Of a DNA stretch of 64,000 bases, positions 44,451 through 56,090 are shown piece by piece. The translations under genes were made by a program, and so were the position numbers. The notes under the pieces were generated by a model. That model did no database searches and was not told the origin of the DNA. It saw nothing but the letters and a program-made list of their open reading frames with translations. Origin of the DNA: Saksenaea vasiformis B4078 (lineage: Eukaryota; Mucoromycota; Mucoromycetes; Mucorales; Saksenaeaceae); assembly GCA_000697055.1 (NCBI GenBank), contig JNDT01002352.1, forward strand, positions 1 to 64,000, read 5' to 3'. Numbering within the stretch: position 1 is the first letter of the stretch; each line of letters opens with the position of its first letter.

Positions 44451-45391
44451 TCAGCAGCACCCGACACCTTGTCCCGTTTTCGTTGATCGTGTGTCACTTG
44501 TCAACGTCAGTGTATCGCCTTCGTTTAAATCCAGCTCCAGCTGAGGCACCTTAACCATTTTAGCAATGTGCGAAAATGCCTTTTCAACATTGGTTCCATC
44601 CTTTGCACTCGCTTCGAAACATGGGATCTGCATACAGTCACTTGAATGTTGCTCCGCCCACGCTCTCGCCTGTCTTCGGGATACAACGCGGTCATTAATA
44701 TCAATTTTGTTGCCGATCATTAATATCGGGAAATGTTGTGCTTCCTCCGGTGGTAACGAAGATTGTTTCAAAAAATCATCGTGCCAACGTCCTACAGCAC
44801 TAACTCATGAATCACAAAAACAAACTTCTACCCTTCCATGTTATATTTCCTTACCCAAGTGCTGGAAAGACATAAAGTTGTTCACATCATATACCAACAC
44901 ACAAGCATCAGCACCCCGATAATAGGCAACTCCCAAAGATTGGAATCTTTCCTGACCCGCTGTATCCCATATTTGCATCATCACCTTTTTACCGTCCTCG
45001 AGTAGTACTTGTTTGGTAATAAAATCGGCACCTTTTATATATATATATATAATATATATATGGTAGGTTCAACGTTTCAGCTTGCTGTACCCGTACAAGC
45101 CCAGACGAAATCCTTTTTTTTTTCTCTCTTCTTACCGATCGTTGCTTTGTATGCGTTTGTAAAACGTTTATGTATAAACTAAAATAAATACAAGATTAGG
45201 TATGGTTAGAACACTAAATGACCTAGTGGCGATGTTCTTCCTTCGGGAAAACCCTTACCTGGTTGCGTAAACTCGTCTAATGTAACACCATAACCTCATT
45301 AAGTTTACAGAGAAAGAAAATACCAAGTAAAGCTTACCTTTCCCACACCTCCATCACCAATGAGAACCACCTTGAGAATATCTTTATGCAT
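44451..45391 (-). CDS. YPT7: Rab7/Ypt7-type small GTPase
   Basis: Rab GTPase of late endosomes and vacuole fusion. ATG at 45391 opens [18 protein letters not shown]. An 18-nt micro-exon (45259-45276) adds TSLRNQ, then [100 protein letters not shown] and the C-terminal GVGCC double-Cys prenylation site. G1-G5 boxes are all intact. KATIGADF and [11 protein letters not shown] are Rab7 signatures. The first in-frame Met gives an N-terminus slightly shorter than in many Rab7 proteins. One intron holds a TA-repeat (45036-45062). About five introns in total. Confidence 0.92.
45259..45276 (-). other. 18-nt micro-exon encoding TSLRNQ in the Rab7 P-loop region
   Basis: Minus-strand exon ACGAGTTTACGCAACCAG, between an acceptor TTACATTAG and a GTAAGG donor. 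Skipping it would remove the P-loop threonine/serine and six conserved residues while keeping the frame. Confidence 0.85.
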
Positions 45392-45708
45392 TCGTCCACA
45401 ATGAAGAAGGGAGATGGCGAACGAGGGTGAATGTTGCGACAAATTAAAACTCAGTTACTTGCATCAGATGACGGTGGTGGCTAACGCTCATGTTTCCCAA
45501 CTTGCAGTCGATTGTATATAGGCACAAGGCGTACCAAGTTTTCAGTAGGTATTTGTTTATAACGAAACAGTCCTTTCTTTTTTGTTACTACGGATATAGA
45601 GAAGAAACTACTAGTTGGTTTGCTATTACATTTAAACGGGGGTTATTAATGGGAGAAGGGGTAAGAAAAAAAAGGGGGGATTTGTAAGTACAAGAGGGAA
45701 AAGATGAT

Positions 45709-47788
45709 TTACACGTTGGATTCATCGATGGCAGTAGTAGCTGATGATCTTCGGACAATTAGTTTCCGAGTACCACCAATGTATATGTATGCAAATGGTA
45801 TGCAGAAAAGGAATACCATTGAAAGTGTAAAACATAGCCAAAAGAATCCGACTGCACCGTAAAGGAACCCAGCAACTAAAGGTCCTATGCACATGCCTAC
45901 AAAAGGAAAATATCGGATTCATTCCGTGGTCCTGATCCAAAAAAAAATTTTTTTTTTCCTTTCTTTTTTTACGTACCTGTTCCGTAAGCAGCATTAAACA
46001 CCGCATAACTTCTTGCAAGCCCGTCACGATCATTTTTGTTTGTATTTTGGTCTGCAACCACCTGTGCTATTTCCGTAAAGACTGGTGCCTGACATCCAGA
46101 AATGATCATTCCTCCAAAAATCAACATAGGAACAATTGCCCAAAATGTTGTCCGGTGGTCGGGAATACCAATCGCAATACAACCAGGGACAGCAAGGATA
46201 AGTGATGTCAAGGCAACAATCTTGGTGCCATAACGATCGCAAAGCCATCCACAGAAAGCACTCGACGCAATCGAAGGAGCCATGTAGGCAATCAAGATTA
46301 AACTACTTGCGGCCGCATCAAAATCCCACTCCGCAGCTAAGCGCATGGTAAGTGTAGGCTATACGGCAACATTAAGCTCTGGAACAAATTAATTTCTTTT
46401 TTTTTGTATTACCTCAAATCCACTCATGGTCGAAGCAACAGCTATCGTAAGCGCCATCGAAACAATTAGGCGTGGTTGTTTCAAAAGCCGTCTAAGTTTA
46501 ACTTTCCCGGCTTGACGTGGTTGACAACTTGCACCGTCGCCTGTGCCCGTTTGTTGTATTGTTTCTGTTGATTGGTTGTTGTTATCGTGGTTGCTTTCTT
46601 GCGATGCATTTTCTTCTACGTTGCTAGGTTGTGTAAACCATTCTTTGGGTGAAGTTGAACGTTCGATAATAACAAGTCGCATAAAAAAGTCGATACCCGA
46701 AAAGATTAACGATGCCACAAAAGGAGCTTGAGGGCTGACTCGGCTGTACAGCACTAATGCAAAACAAAGAATAAACCGTTTGTTTCCTTTTTTGGGGGGA
46801 GAAAAAAGTTCTACTTACAGCCTATATTTTCCACATGGTCATGCAAGGGATTGTAAGAAGAAGTAATGTTTCGAGAAGATAGAAATATACGCGGATTGCA
46901 AGGTGTAAGCTGTCACTCGCCATTTTAAGTTGCCCGCAAGCCAGCGCGTTTTTTGAACCAGCAACTCACCTCCAACAGGAAGTCCAATCATCATACCAAG
47001 CGGATAAAAACCAACCAATTTGCCCATTTGTAAACCTGAAGAAGTAAAAAAAAAATAAGCAAAACTTTTTTTTTCCTTTATGTGTACTTGCCTAGTTGAT
47101 CACTTGGCCAGTTGTCTGCGATTAGACATAAGCACATCGTCCAAACACATGCATTCGCGACTCCTTGCAGAAAGCGTGCTAGCAGGAGCATCCAGTACGT
47201 TATGCTGAACATGAACATGATGTTGGCTACGATGGATGCAAAGATGCCCAACAACATAGGTAATCGACGTTGTTTAATTTTGTCACCTAGCCAACCAAAG
47301 AAAGGTGATCCCACTAACAAAGAAAATGATTAAAACAAATGACGCATAGAATTGTATTCCCCTAAACTAACCTAATAGACCGACAGCATACAATGCAACC
47401 AGAATGCCTGTATCTCTTGATATTTCCTGACCATCTGTCTTGTTCGCAAAGACTTTTTCGTAATCCGATGTGCCGTATTTCACTCGACTAACGATAAACG
47501 GGGCTAACGGAAAGAGAATAGAATGAACAAATGTCTAAAAACAGTCAAGGCATCAAAAGATCATGTTTAAAAAGGTTAGACTGTATGCCGTGCACTTACG
47601 CTTGTAAACAGACCGACACAGGCGGTGGCAAAAATGAATGCGTTACACGATCTTGCTCGCAGCATAAACGGTCGTTTTGGCGGCTTGCTTTCCGTCTGGG
47701 ATGGTGGCTTTTCATGAGTGGCAGAGGTCGTCGCAGTTGTTGTTGGTGCAACGGCTGGTGCCACCGGGCGTGTTAAACCTAACACCAT
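45709..47788 (-). CDS. Major facilitator superfamily transporter
   Basis: The N-terminal cytosolic part is Pro/Thr-rich (from ATG 47788, MVLGLTRPVAPAVAPTTTAT), then membrane helices with the MFS loop GSPFFGWLGDKIKQRRLPML (motif A, G-x-x-x-D-x-x-x-R-R). Next are LLLARFLQGVANACVWTMCL, GFYPLGMMIGLPVGG, a long central loop rich in Asn/Gln/Ser, and a second half with MSGFE, AFCGWLCDRYGTKIV, FGGMIISGCQAPVFTEIAQ and LVAGFLYGAVGFFWLCFTLS. About twelve helices in all. The layout resembles the DHA1 or vesicular amine transporter-like group, but the substrate is not deducible. Seven or so introns; frame intact in the joins I made. Ends at 45709 with a short Ser/Thr tail. Confidence 0.85.
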
Positions 47789-48361
47789 TGTTCGCTGTGA
47801 TGATGTATGTGGACGTATGTTGAACAAATAATAATAATAAAAAAAAGAAGTGGAAGCACAGACGGAAGCAAAAAGGAAAAAAAAAAAGAAAAAGAAGAGA
47901 AAGGCTTCTTCTTTTTTTTTTCTTCTTCTTCTTTCTCTTAGCATGCATTTATATCCACCGGAACCGCTTCATGAGAGGGAAAAAAAAAGGGGGTAAGTGG
48001 CTAAAGGAGTCTGGTGAGGGGTCTTTGCAGAAAACTCAACGGGCCGTTGTTACTCCCTTATCCGTTATTCGCGTTCCATCTCTTTAGATCTGATGTCGGA
48101 GCATCAGATTTTGTTCTTAACATGCATCTTTGCTTTGTGATTGAAAAAAAAAACTTTGCCTCTGTGATCAAACTTGACAACTTCATGGTCTCCTTAACAG
48201 TTGTTAGAGTTTTTCACATTTTCTTTGTTGCGTGTCGAGAACGTTTTGTATGCACGGCTACTGCACTGTCTTCCCTCATTTGGATTCGTTGAAAGGCATG
48301 AGAAAAAAAAAAAGAAGAATAATGACAATGATCATAGCAGCAGTAGTTGGTAAACAATGAA
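47789..48361. other. Gap upstream of the MFS gene
   Basis: Holds the MFS promoter, with an extended pyrimidine tract on the minus strand (47860-47940), and the 3' UTR of the carrier gene. No gene recognised. Confidence 0.5.
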
Positions 48362-49595
48362 TCATTTATATTCTAAAACATTGAGAACAATCTCATAGAT
48401 CCAAAAGGTCACGGCGTTGACAGGAAATGCACGAATTACTGTGGGACCTAAACCCCGGAAGAACACACCGAGGCCCTCGGTCCGATAGGATCGGACGACA
48501 CAGTCCTTGATTGATGTATACGGACGATCAGGTTGTCCGTGAAGAATAGACGTTTCTTCAGACAAGCGAACAGCAGCATGACTTGCACTGCTATAAGTTC
48601 GTGCAGGTAATGTAGCTGGACTGATTCGAGGTTGGGTAGCATGCTCCTGTGGTTGTGGGTGCACCTGCATTTGAAGACGCGACTTGACAACGTCGATAGG
48701 ATAGATGGACGTCCAAGACACTGCCCCTGCCAGACCTCCTGCCAATAGGAGCTTCCATGCATTGGAATCGTCCGTGTCTATGGCGGAATCGGCTTGGAAA
48801 AAACGTTTCATACCTTCGTACACCCAAAAATAGATTCCGTAACTTGGTGCATCACGAATGATCGTAATCCATCCACCTTGATAAAACCCTGCGTTTTTTT
48901 TTCCACTTTCAGTGCTTAACAATCCCTGAAAGAGCCAAGAATCTTTCCCCAATGGAAAAAAAAAAAAAAAAACAAAACAAACAAACAAACAAACCTCGTA
49001 TGCCATGTCGATGAAAGACATCTCTTGCCACGTCTACCGTACTTCGCGAAACGCGAGTCATCTGTGCTTGAATCTTCACCAATTCTATAGGTGCAGAGAA
49101 AATGAAACTAGCAACACCTGCACCACAGCCAGCAAGGTAAATCTGAGACAATGTTGCCACACTATTTGGCTGCTGCTGTTCAAAATAACGTGAAATTGTG
49201 CCATAGGACACAAACAATATGGCATTCAGACCAGCTGATCCTACCATAGGTGACAACACACCCTTAAACAGGGAGCCTGCCTATATTAGGAGAGTAAAAA
49301 ATTCGTACACTCAAAAAAAAAAAAAGAAATCTTGTTAAATTTGTTCTGCATTTACCCCTTCTTGTTCTACTAAGTTTACAAGTGTCTTCCAGGCACTGAC
49401 GTTACTTGAAAATGCCGTATTCTTCGCCTTGGGCGCTTGCAGTCGAGCTTTCAGCACGTCAAGTGGACTACCAACAATAATGCCAGCTGCACCACTGGCC
49501 CATCCTGAGAAGGTCCATGTTTACCCACGCTACTCATGGCCAAAGGGATCATGTTCATCCCTGCCACAAAATCATTGAAACTTTCAGCTGGTATT
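48362..49595 (-). CDS. Mitochondrial carrier (SLC25 family), 5' end unresolved
   Basis: Three tandem carrier repeats, each with the signature P-x-D/E-x-x-K: SPLDVLKARLQ, APIELVKIQAQM and YPIDVVKSRLQM. The third repeat ends GLGPTVIRAFPVNAVTFWIY, common in SLC25A29/A45/A47-like carriers (basic amino acid or acylcarnitine type). Matrix-gate text such as YQGGWITIIRDAPSYGIYFW is present. Introns lie near 48890-49000, 49270-49345 and elsewhere. The 5' end is odd: an exon giving ESFNDFVAGMNMIPLAMSSV meets GWASGAAGIIVGS only if a 20-nt segment (GTAAAC...CTCAG, 49512-49531) is removed. That is either an extremely short intron or a frameshift. The start codon is therefore not fixed. Substrate unknown. 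Confidence 0.83.
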
Positions 49596-51348
49596 CTGTA
49601 AGTTGGCATGAACAATAGCAAGGCACCAACTTACCCATGCTGAAGAAATCCCTAGGTAAACTAGGGAAAATGCTGCAAACGGGGAAAAGACAAGTCCACA
49701 CTTCACTCGAAAGTTGCACCCCGCTCAGTCATGAAGTCGCGCACTGATTCCCCAGAAGCATCTGCACGTGATGACAAATCCTAAATGCTGGACACTACTT
49801 CAAATTAAGTTGTCGCCGCTTGTGAATAACCCTCTTGTCACATTTTTTAGACTTCATTGATTGCAAATGGATGATTTACCTGTCGTCCAACTCATTTGCA
49901 AACGTATCATGAAGTGTTAAAGATACTGTGGATTTCGCTTTGCAGTACCAATGTTTTCGTCATCGTACGTAAAAGACGAAAAACCTGGGAAAGATCGTTT
50001 CTCGCATTTCATTTTCAGCTGTCACCAAGTTTAGTGCTTATTTCTCTTTGTCTAGATTGCATTTATTTTTTATCCGATTCGCAGATAGAAGAAACATAGA
50101 AGGATAATAGAACATGTGTGAGTAGAGAGAATGATGAGTGAATACGAAATAAACATGACAAGTAATAAGCAAGCAAGCAGGCAGGCCAAAACCTGGACAC
50201 GTTCATCCAGAGAATGTGATGGTTCATCTAAGAGAGATGGTTTCAGAAGTTGCGGTCCAAGCTAGATGTAATGAAGGTTACTGTCTGGTAAAGAAGTTTG
50301 CACCATGTATCAGGATCCTACGAGTCTTCCACGTCGACCGGCTACAGCAGAATGTTTCACGTGTGATTGACCAATAACTTTGTGGTAAGACTTTCAGGTC
50401 GACAGGTACACAACACCTAGTATATCCTTCGACTGCTTTGCTAATGATCGTATCTACAAGTTTTTACATGTAATTTTGCGTCAACTGAAGAGTCCTGTTG
50501 CATGGCCTATGCACTGACTCGCTCCACAGAAGTTGTCAGGAAGATAATTTCTTATTGTTTCCAGCCCTTTCTTTTCGTTATAATTAACGGAATCGCTCCG
50601 GTTATGTTCAGCATTACTCCTTTCATTTGGGCTTCCTCTGTACGCCGCTGTCTTCTTCGTCTGCTGTAAGCGTATATTAAGAGGACCCGTATCAACGAGA
50701 GTAAGAAGAAGAGGAGGAGCAGGAGCAAAAGGGAGTTTCGCAGAAGACTCGCTGCCAGTCTAGAGCCAAACAAATTTCCTTACACATTGTATCTTTGAAG
50801 TGACTTGCCGTGATTGCTGGCTTCCGGTATGGTCAACAAACTGGTGTCTACAGACGTACGTGCTGTGATCGAAATCATGGACTAAGCTTACTACTTATAT
50901 CCATCCACTGAGGAACTGTGCAACGCTATTCACTCTTGCGTTTCGGGGTTACCCTGGCCAGAAATTTGTGGTTCTCGTAGAGATATTCTGTAGGCATTAC
51001 TCGCGTCAAACCCATTGACAATGCAACCATGGTTACATAATAACGTATGACTGGACTGCACAAAAGGTGAATAAAGGACATGGCTATTCATTGACATGTT
51101 GCCCTGTGCATTTCACAGGAACCAAGTTCAATGTCTATTGCGCAAGTGGCATGCAAAAAAGAGACAACAGTTTAAGTCTTCGTGACCTATCCTCAAACAC
51201 GATAACCCAAATATGGGTGCATTCACATACACAAACGCGAGACTTTTTTTTATTTCGTTTTTTTTTTTTGACAGCGACCACTTTTCCTCCTCCTCCTCCT
51301 CTTCTTCTTCTTCTTCCTTTTCCTTTGTTTTCTTTGTTTTCTATTACG
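49596..51348. other. 1.75-kb stretch without a supported gene
   Basis: Probably includes the carrier's first exon and promoter and the MYSM1-like gene's promoter. A 73-codon minus frame (50552-50773, with LLRNSLLLLLLLFFLLSL) could make a one-helix peptide but has no other support. A pyrimidine tract (51275-51345) directly precedes the next start codon. Confidence 0.45.
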
Positions 51349-53867
51349 ATGGATGATGGAACATTTATTCAACAAATGTTCTGTGAAGAGCCGTTTTATG
51401 ATGCAATTCAACCTGTTGGAGTGATGGATGATCAATCAATTCCAACACCGCAACTAGAAAAAAAAGAAGGTAAGAAACAATCATCTTTTTATTCATTATT
51501 ATTGATCATGAAATAGCACGTACTTCTTCAGCAGCACTACCATCTCATAATACAAGATGGACTACGGAAGAAGATGAACTTTTACGTTCTGCATTGGTAA
51601 AAAAAAAAAGAGAGAGAGAGAGAGAGAAAGAGAGAAAAGCCGCCTTATTTGTTTGCGTTCTAAAACTGAAAAGGATATCTACGGATATGGTAATTGGAAA
51701 GTGATTGCTGAGTATGTCAAAACACGAAATCCTCTTCAATGTAAGAATCATGCTAGGCATTGGTTAGCTACTTCCAAGGTAACTATTTATCCTGAAGAAA
51801 AAAAAAAAGAATAAACACAAATCATATTAGATTACACCTACACGTCCACCTGGTGTAAAGCAGGACTCGGATAGTCCTCCCGATTTATCCGTGATAAGCG
51901 ATACCCAATCTCCCACAATCACATCTACTGTCCAACTTGGAGGAACTCCTGATATGATGATGGGCGAACTACAAGTTCCCACACAAATAATCGGAACAAA
52001 TGACAAAGAACAAAAGAATAGTAATTCATCGCGCACTTTGACTGAAAAGGTATACATAGCTTAAAAAACAAAATCATCCAACAAACTTTGTTTTACTAGG
52101 TGATTGACAAGAATGATATTACTGCGGAAGAAAAAAGAAGAAATCCAGAATGGTTCTGTGAAAAACCTGCCAAGACGCCTGAACGCTATATGCGAATTCG
52201 CAATTATATCCTTGAATGTTGGGAAAAATGTCAACCGGAATATCTCACAAAAACATGTGCACGCAGAGGCCTCCGTAACTGTGGTGATGTAAATGCTATT
52301 GGACGCGTCCATAGTTATCTGGAAACTATTGGTGCGATTAATGTGAACTGTGTCGCTCCAAGCACTCCACGTCCTACTAAACGCGCACCACGCAAAGTAT
52401 ATGACTATATCAGTGATGATGATGAAGAAGAAGCGATGGATGGTTTGGCCACAGGCCATAGCAACTCACGTAAGAGAAAACTCCACAAAGAATTAAGCTA
52501 CTGGTATGGGCTTACACAAACGTAAACACGAGAAACCTAATCCGTCCTTTAGGGGTTTTCCAGGAACACCAGTACAATCAGGCGGTAAGTTAGAATGATC
52601 AGGATCTGCATCTAAACCTGTCTTCTCTCTTTTTTTCTTTTTCCCTACAGATGGTTCATCTCGACCAAAACGCGTCATCAAACGCCCACAGCACTACTAT
52701 GATGCCGATGGTTATGCCAACGATGAATATGACCCCTTCCGATTGGTGCCTTTGTCATATTATAACGATGAACATCCAGCTCCATTTGTCGTAGAAATCC
52801 AAAGTGACGCTTTGGTAAATTCCAACCTGTGGTGGTGGTTCAATGTTTTAACACGCAGCTGATTTAGCTTGTGATGGATTTTCATGCTCATCTGGCCTAT
52901 ACCGAAATCATCGGTTTATTGGGTGGCACATTTGTGGAAATCAATCATGTCAAGACGCTAGTGGTACAATGCGTATTTCCATGTCGTAGCATTAGTACAG
53001 GCATTCAGGTAGAAGCAAGAACAAAAACACATTAGCTATTGGCTTATTTTCTATTATTAGTGCGAGATGGACCCTGAATCAGAAATGAAGGCAAGAGAAG
53101 TATTTGCACAAAAAGGCTATACTGTCGTTGGATGGTATCATTCACATCCAACATTTGAACCTCATCCAAGTGTCCGTGATATTGAGAACCAGACACTTTA
53201 CCAGGTAAAACAAAAAAAAAAGAGAGAGTATAACTGAGGTATTAAACTAAGATCAAACAAACAATCATAGACATTATTCCGTGATGAACGCACGGGTGAC
53301 GAGCCTTTTATCGGTGTTATCGTAACTCCATATGATCCTGAAACCGTGAACAATAATCAGTCCAAGGTACAGTACTTGCACATTAGTAACCGATGGACTT
53401 CTTCCCAGTCTTACCGTAAGTAACACCTACTTCATCCCGTGAACTCATGTGTGTGCTTCGTTCCAGGAATCCCTTATGCATGTCGTCGAAAAATATGTCC
53501 TAATGAATCAGAGATATCGCCTGAAGTGATGGAAAGGTTCAAGGAACTTGTCGACGAGTTCAAGGACTATGAACAGTAAGCAACACAAGAAAATATGGAA
53601 TTCTATTTCTAATCTTATTATTCTTTTTTTTTAAAAAAAAAAAAAAGCAAAATAGATATGAACTTGCAATTTGGTGCCCAGACCCGCCTTGAGAAGTTGC
53701 TCGGTTCGCTGCAATCCCACTTGTACTTGTGCGATGACGAAGCAGGGGAGTTTCTGGATAGCGTGAGGGACCTGGTCACAAATGTATTTGTCGGTGCAGA
53801 TAGGGAAGATGCACCAGAACGGGCGGTGAATGGAATGACGAATGCAAACGCTGTACTGTATGAATAA
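51349..53867 (+). CDS. MYSM1-like SANT-SWIRM-MPN+ deubiquitinase
   Basis: MYSM1 (2A-DUB) removes ubiquitin from histone H2A. Domains in order: a short N-terminus ([20 protein letters not shown]), a SANT/Myb domain ([43 protein letters not shown]), a Thr/Ser-rich linker, a SWIRM domain ([20 protein letters not shown] to [18 protein letters not shown]), an acidic/basic linker and a JAMM metalloprotease. In the last, TEIIGLLGG supplies the Glu and [20 protein letters not shown] gives H-x-H-P...S-x-x-D, so all zinc ligands are present. The order matches animal MYSM1. About ten introns. The end at 53867 is 40 bp from the stop of the convergent SLC35C gene. Confidence 0.9.
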
Positions 53868-53907
53868 TAAAAAAAAACCACTCTGATATGCGTTATCCTT
53901 TTTATCC

Positions 53908-55072
53908 TCAATGTTCATGTCTGTGTGCTGCAGATCTTGCGAAAGCGTAATAAGCAGACCCTATAAGAGCAACTGTGATTCCACATAGATCCTATTTTTT
54001 GAAAGTAAAAAATGTGACATTGTTTGTTAAACTGTTTACCGTAAATGTGATTGGATTCTGAAACAACAGGACAGCAACTAGGCCTTGTAGGCATGTCTTT
54101 TTTTAAAAAAAATTTTTTAAGAAAAAAAAATATATGTTTGTTACCACAATATAAGAAAAGGGGGAGAAGGTTGGTTCAGCTTACCTTTGTTGTTGCTGCA
54201 AATGCATGTGTGAGTGGTGAAGTGTGCTTGATCAAAAGTACAGCGGAGACATAAATCCCGAATGACGTGATTCCGGAAACAGCCAATTCGATCCATAAAC
54301 CGATTTCATCGAGAAACCAGATAGCTCGTAGCATGCCACTTAGTTCACCTGAAAATAGGATAAATGGTAGCAGTAAGACGGTGGATAAGGTGGTCACGTT
54401 GCGGATCAAGGATCTAACCAGGGCGGCATGAGTTTCGGAGAGAGACAAGGAGGTAAAACTCCGCGCGATTTACCCGACGTCATCTTGCAAAAGCGCCAAT
54501 GACTTTTTAATATAAATGCCATGTAGTACAGAGAGGGTGATCCATGCTGTTCCGTAGATCAGACCTTGACGTGTTACACCCATCGTTGTAGAAGTGATCC
54601 AGAAACCAACCACATGAGCAAGTCCTATGATTCTTGTTTCCGAAGGTATATCGGCGTGAAGCAAGGTCCGAGAAAAAATCATGCTCAGGGGAACTAAAAG
54701 TGCATGGAATCGGGCATAACAGGTAGCCTCTACGTGTTTGAGAAAGAGAGGGTGCATCAACAAAAGAGACACGTAGATAGCTGTCAGTGGCAGCACGTTG
54801 ACCAGCTGATGGTTATTTGGATGCAACCGCCAACCAGACCATCCACCTTGCCGATAGCTATTGTGAACATGGAGCAACACGGAAAGAATAAGTAGTTGAA
54901 ACCATGCAACGAACAAAGGATAAGGAAACTTGAATTCGGATGCTGTTGTCAAGTATTTGTTGAAAAAGATGGCGAAAAGCGCAATCAGGGTATAGCGTAC
55001 AACGGCAAATGTAACGACGCGATCAATGTGGTAGATGCGTGCACTTGCCGGCAATGGTAGTTTGTCAGCCAT
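53908..55072 (-). CDS. Nucleotide-sugar transporter, SLC35C (GDP-fucose transporter-like)
   Basis: Golgi antiporter family exchanging nucleotide sugar for nucleoside monophosphate. ATG at 55072 opens MADKLPLPASARIYHIDRVV, then ten or so hydrophobic helices, among them YTLIALFAIFFNKYLTTASE, FPYPLFVAWFQLLILSVLLH, HPLFLKHVEATCYARFHALL, TSTTMGVTRQGLIYGTAWIT and GITSFGIYVSAVLLIKHTSP. The last exons, HAFAATTK, the 18-nt micro-exon NPITFT (54040-54057) and DLCGITVALIGSAYYAFARS, complete the family's C-terminal part with its SAYY motif. NKYL and the helix 8-9 text resemble SLC35C1/C2 rather than the GDP-mannose carrier Vrg4, but the substrate is inferred only. Stop at 53908-53910. Confidence 0.85.
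54040..54057 (-). other. 18-nt micro-exon encoding NPITFT in the SLC35C gene
   Basis: The minus-strand exon AATCCAATCACATTTACG lies between a TTGTTTCAG acceptor and a GTAAAC donor. The six residues are part of a conserved SLC35 stretch (N-P-x-T-F-T-D), which supports the call. Confidence 0.85.
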
Positions 55073-55346
55073 TCGTTTTTAAGTACACAAAAAAGGAACC
55101 GGAAAGCGTAAGGAAAAAAGAAAGATGCAGCAAATAACGTGACGTGCCTTCGATTCCAATTCCTCTGTTTGAAGGGAGGATGCGCGCGGTGGGGCACAGC
55201 TTTTTGCAGCTGTGACACAAACTAAAAAAATGAGCCAATGACCTTTGTTTGACCTCTCATGCTTAAAAACCCTTACCAACCTCCTGCGTCTCTTTTCTTA
55301 TTTTTTTTCCCTTACCTCTTTTTTTTTTTCTTCTCTTAACATAACT
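55073..55346. promoter_or_regulatory. Shared divergent promoter region of SLC35C and RPEL genes
   Basis: 274 bp separate the two divergent start codons. A long pyrimidine tract (55285-55337, plus strand) precedes the RPEL start. Specific factor sites are not recognised. Confidence 0.5.
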
Positions 55347-55911
55347 ATGAGTATGCTTATCATCTTCTCGTTGATTTCTTTTATATTTAAATCCTTCTTC
55401 TCTTTTTCTATAGCCGTGCCTCCACCGAAGCCTGTTGATATGAACGACTTTCTAGCCCATCGGCCCGATGTCCAAGAACTGGTAGCCAAGAATATTATTG
55501 GAGGTAAAAAAAAAATCACTGAAAAATGCTGGCATGGATGGTGTGGTTCATTCCATGCAGACCCCAGGATTGCACCTGCCATCCAACAACAACGAAGTGA
55601 ACTGAATAAACGCAAGCTGGAAGATAAACTACGTCACAAGATTGATCATCGTCCATCGCGCGAAGAACTAGTGGAACATAACATCCTCAAAGGTAGAACA
55701 CCCAAGAAGAAGATAATATAATAATAATTCTATTTCAGATTGTAAGGTGGCACCAGCACTGCAGCAATCACAACTCGCATTGGAAAGACAGCAGCTGCAG
55801 GATGCACTGGCGCACAAAATTCATGACCGGCCTGATGCAGCCACCCTGGTGGAACAAGGTATCCTCACTGGTATGCTAAAAGAAATTCCGAAACACGAAA
55901 AAAAAAAATAA
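55347..55911 (+). CDS. RPEL-repeat protein (predicted G-actin binding)
   Basis: RPEL motifs bind monomeric actin in MRTF and Phactr proteins. A proposed 4-nt first coding exon (ATGA, 55347-55350) is spliced over GTATGC...CTATAG to give MTVPPPKPVDMNDFLAHRPD. Three repeats follow: LAHRPDVQELVAKNIIG, KIDHRPSREELVEHNILK and KIHDRPDAATLVEQGILTG. Each is preceded by an alternating helix such as NKRKLEDKLRHK. Introns between the repeats (GTAAAA...TGCAG and GTAGAA...TTTCAG) keep the frame. The protein of about 130 residues ends in Lys-rich KHEKKK at 55911. The alternative, reading through the first intron, adds a hydrophobic N-terminus (SMLIIFSLISFIF) and is less likely. The second intron contains poly-A. 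Confidence 0.8.
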
Positions 55912-56090
55912 TGATTGAACAAAAAAGCATAGGACAATGATTTCTTTCATGCACGAAACGAACACAATAAGAGTGTGTCCTTTTTTCATTCCGATATGAC
56001 GTCAATCAAATAAAAAATGCTTAAAAAATGTGTGTTGCGAACTTTGTTACCTGTTTTTTTTTTTTTTTTTTTTTTTTTTACCTTACAGCC
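55912..56090. other. ALDH7A1 upstream region with a T27 run
   Basis: A run of 27 T (about 56053-56079) lies 10-40 bp before the start codon and ends in ACCTTACAG, an intron-acceptor-like string, so a 5'-UTR intron may end right before the ATG. Confidence 0.5.

Noticed and set aside
50552..50773. Minus-strand frame with a Leu-rich helix
   Set aside because: Low-complexity CTC/TTC repeat composition; nothing else supports a gene.
55353..55412. Hydrophobic N-terminus for the RPEL protein (reading through the first intron)
   Set aside because: The segment has GTATGC and CTATAG ends and T-rich content of an intron; a signal peptide does not suit an actin-binding protein.
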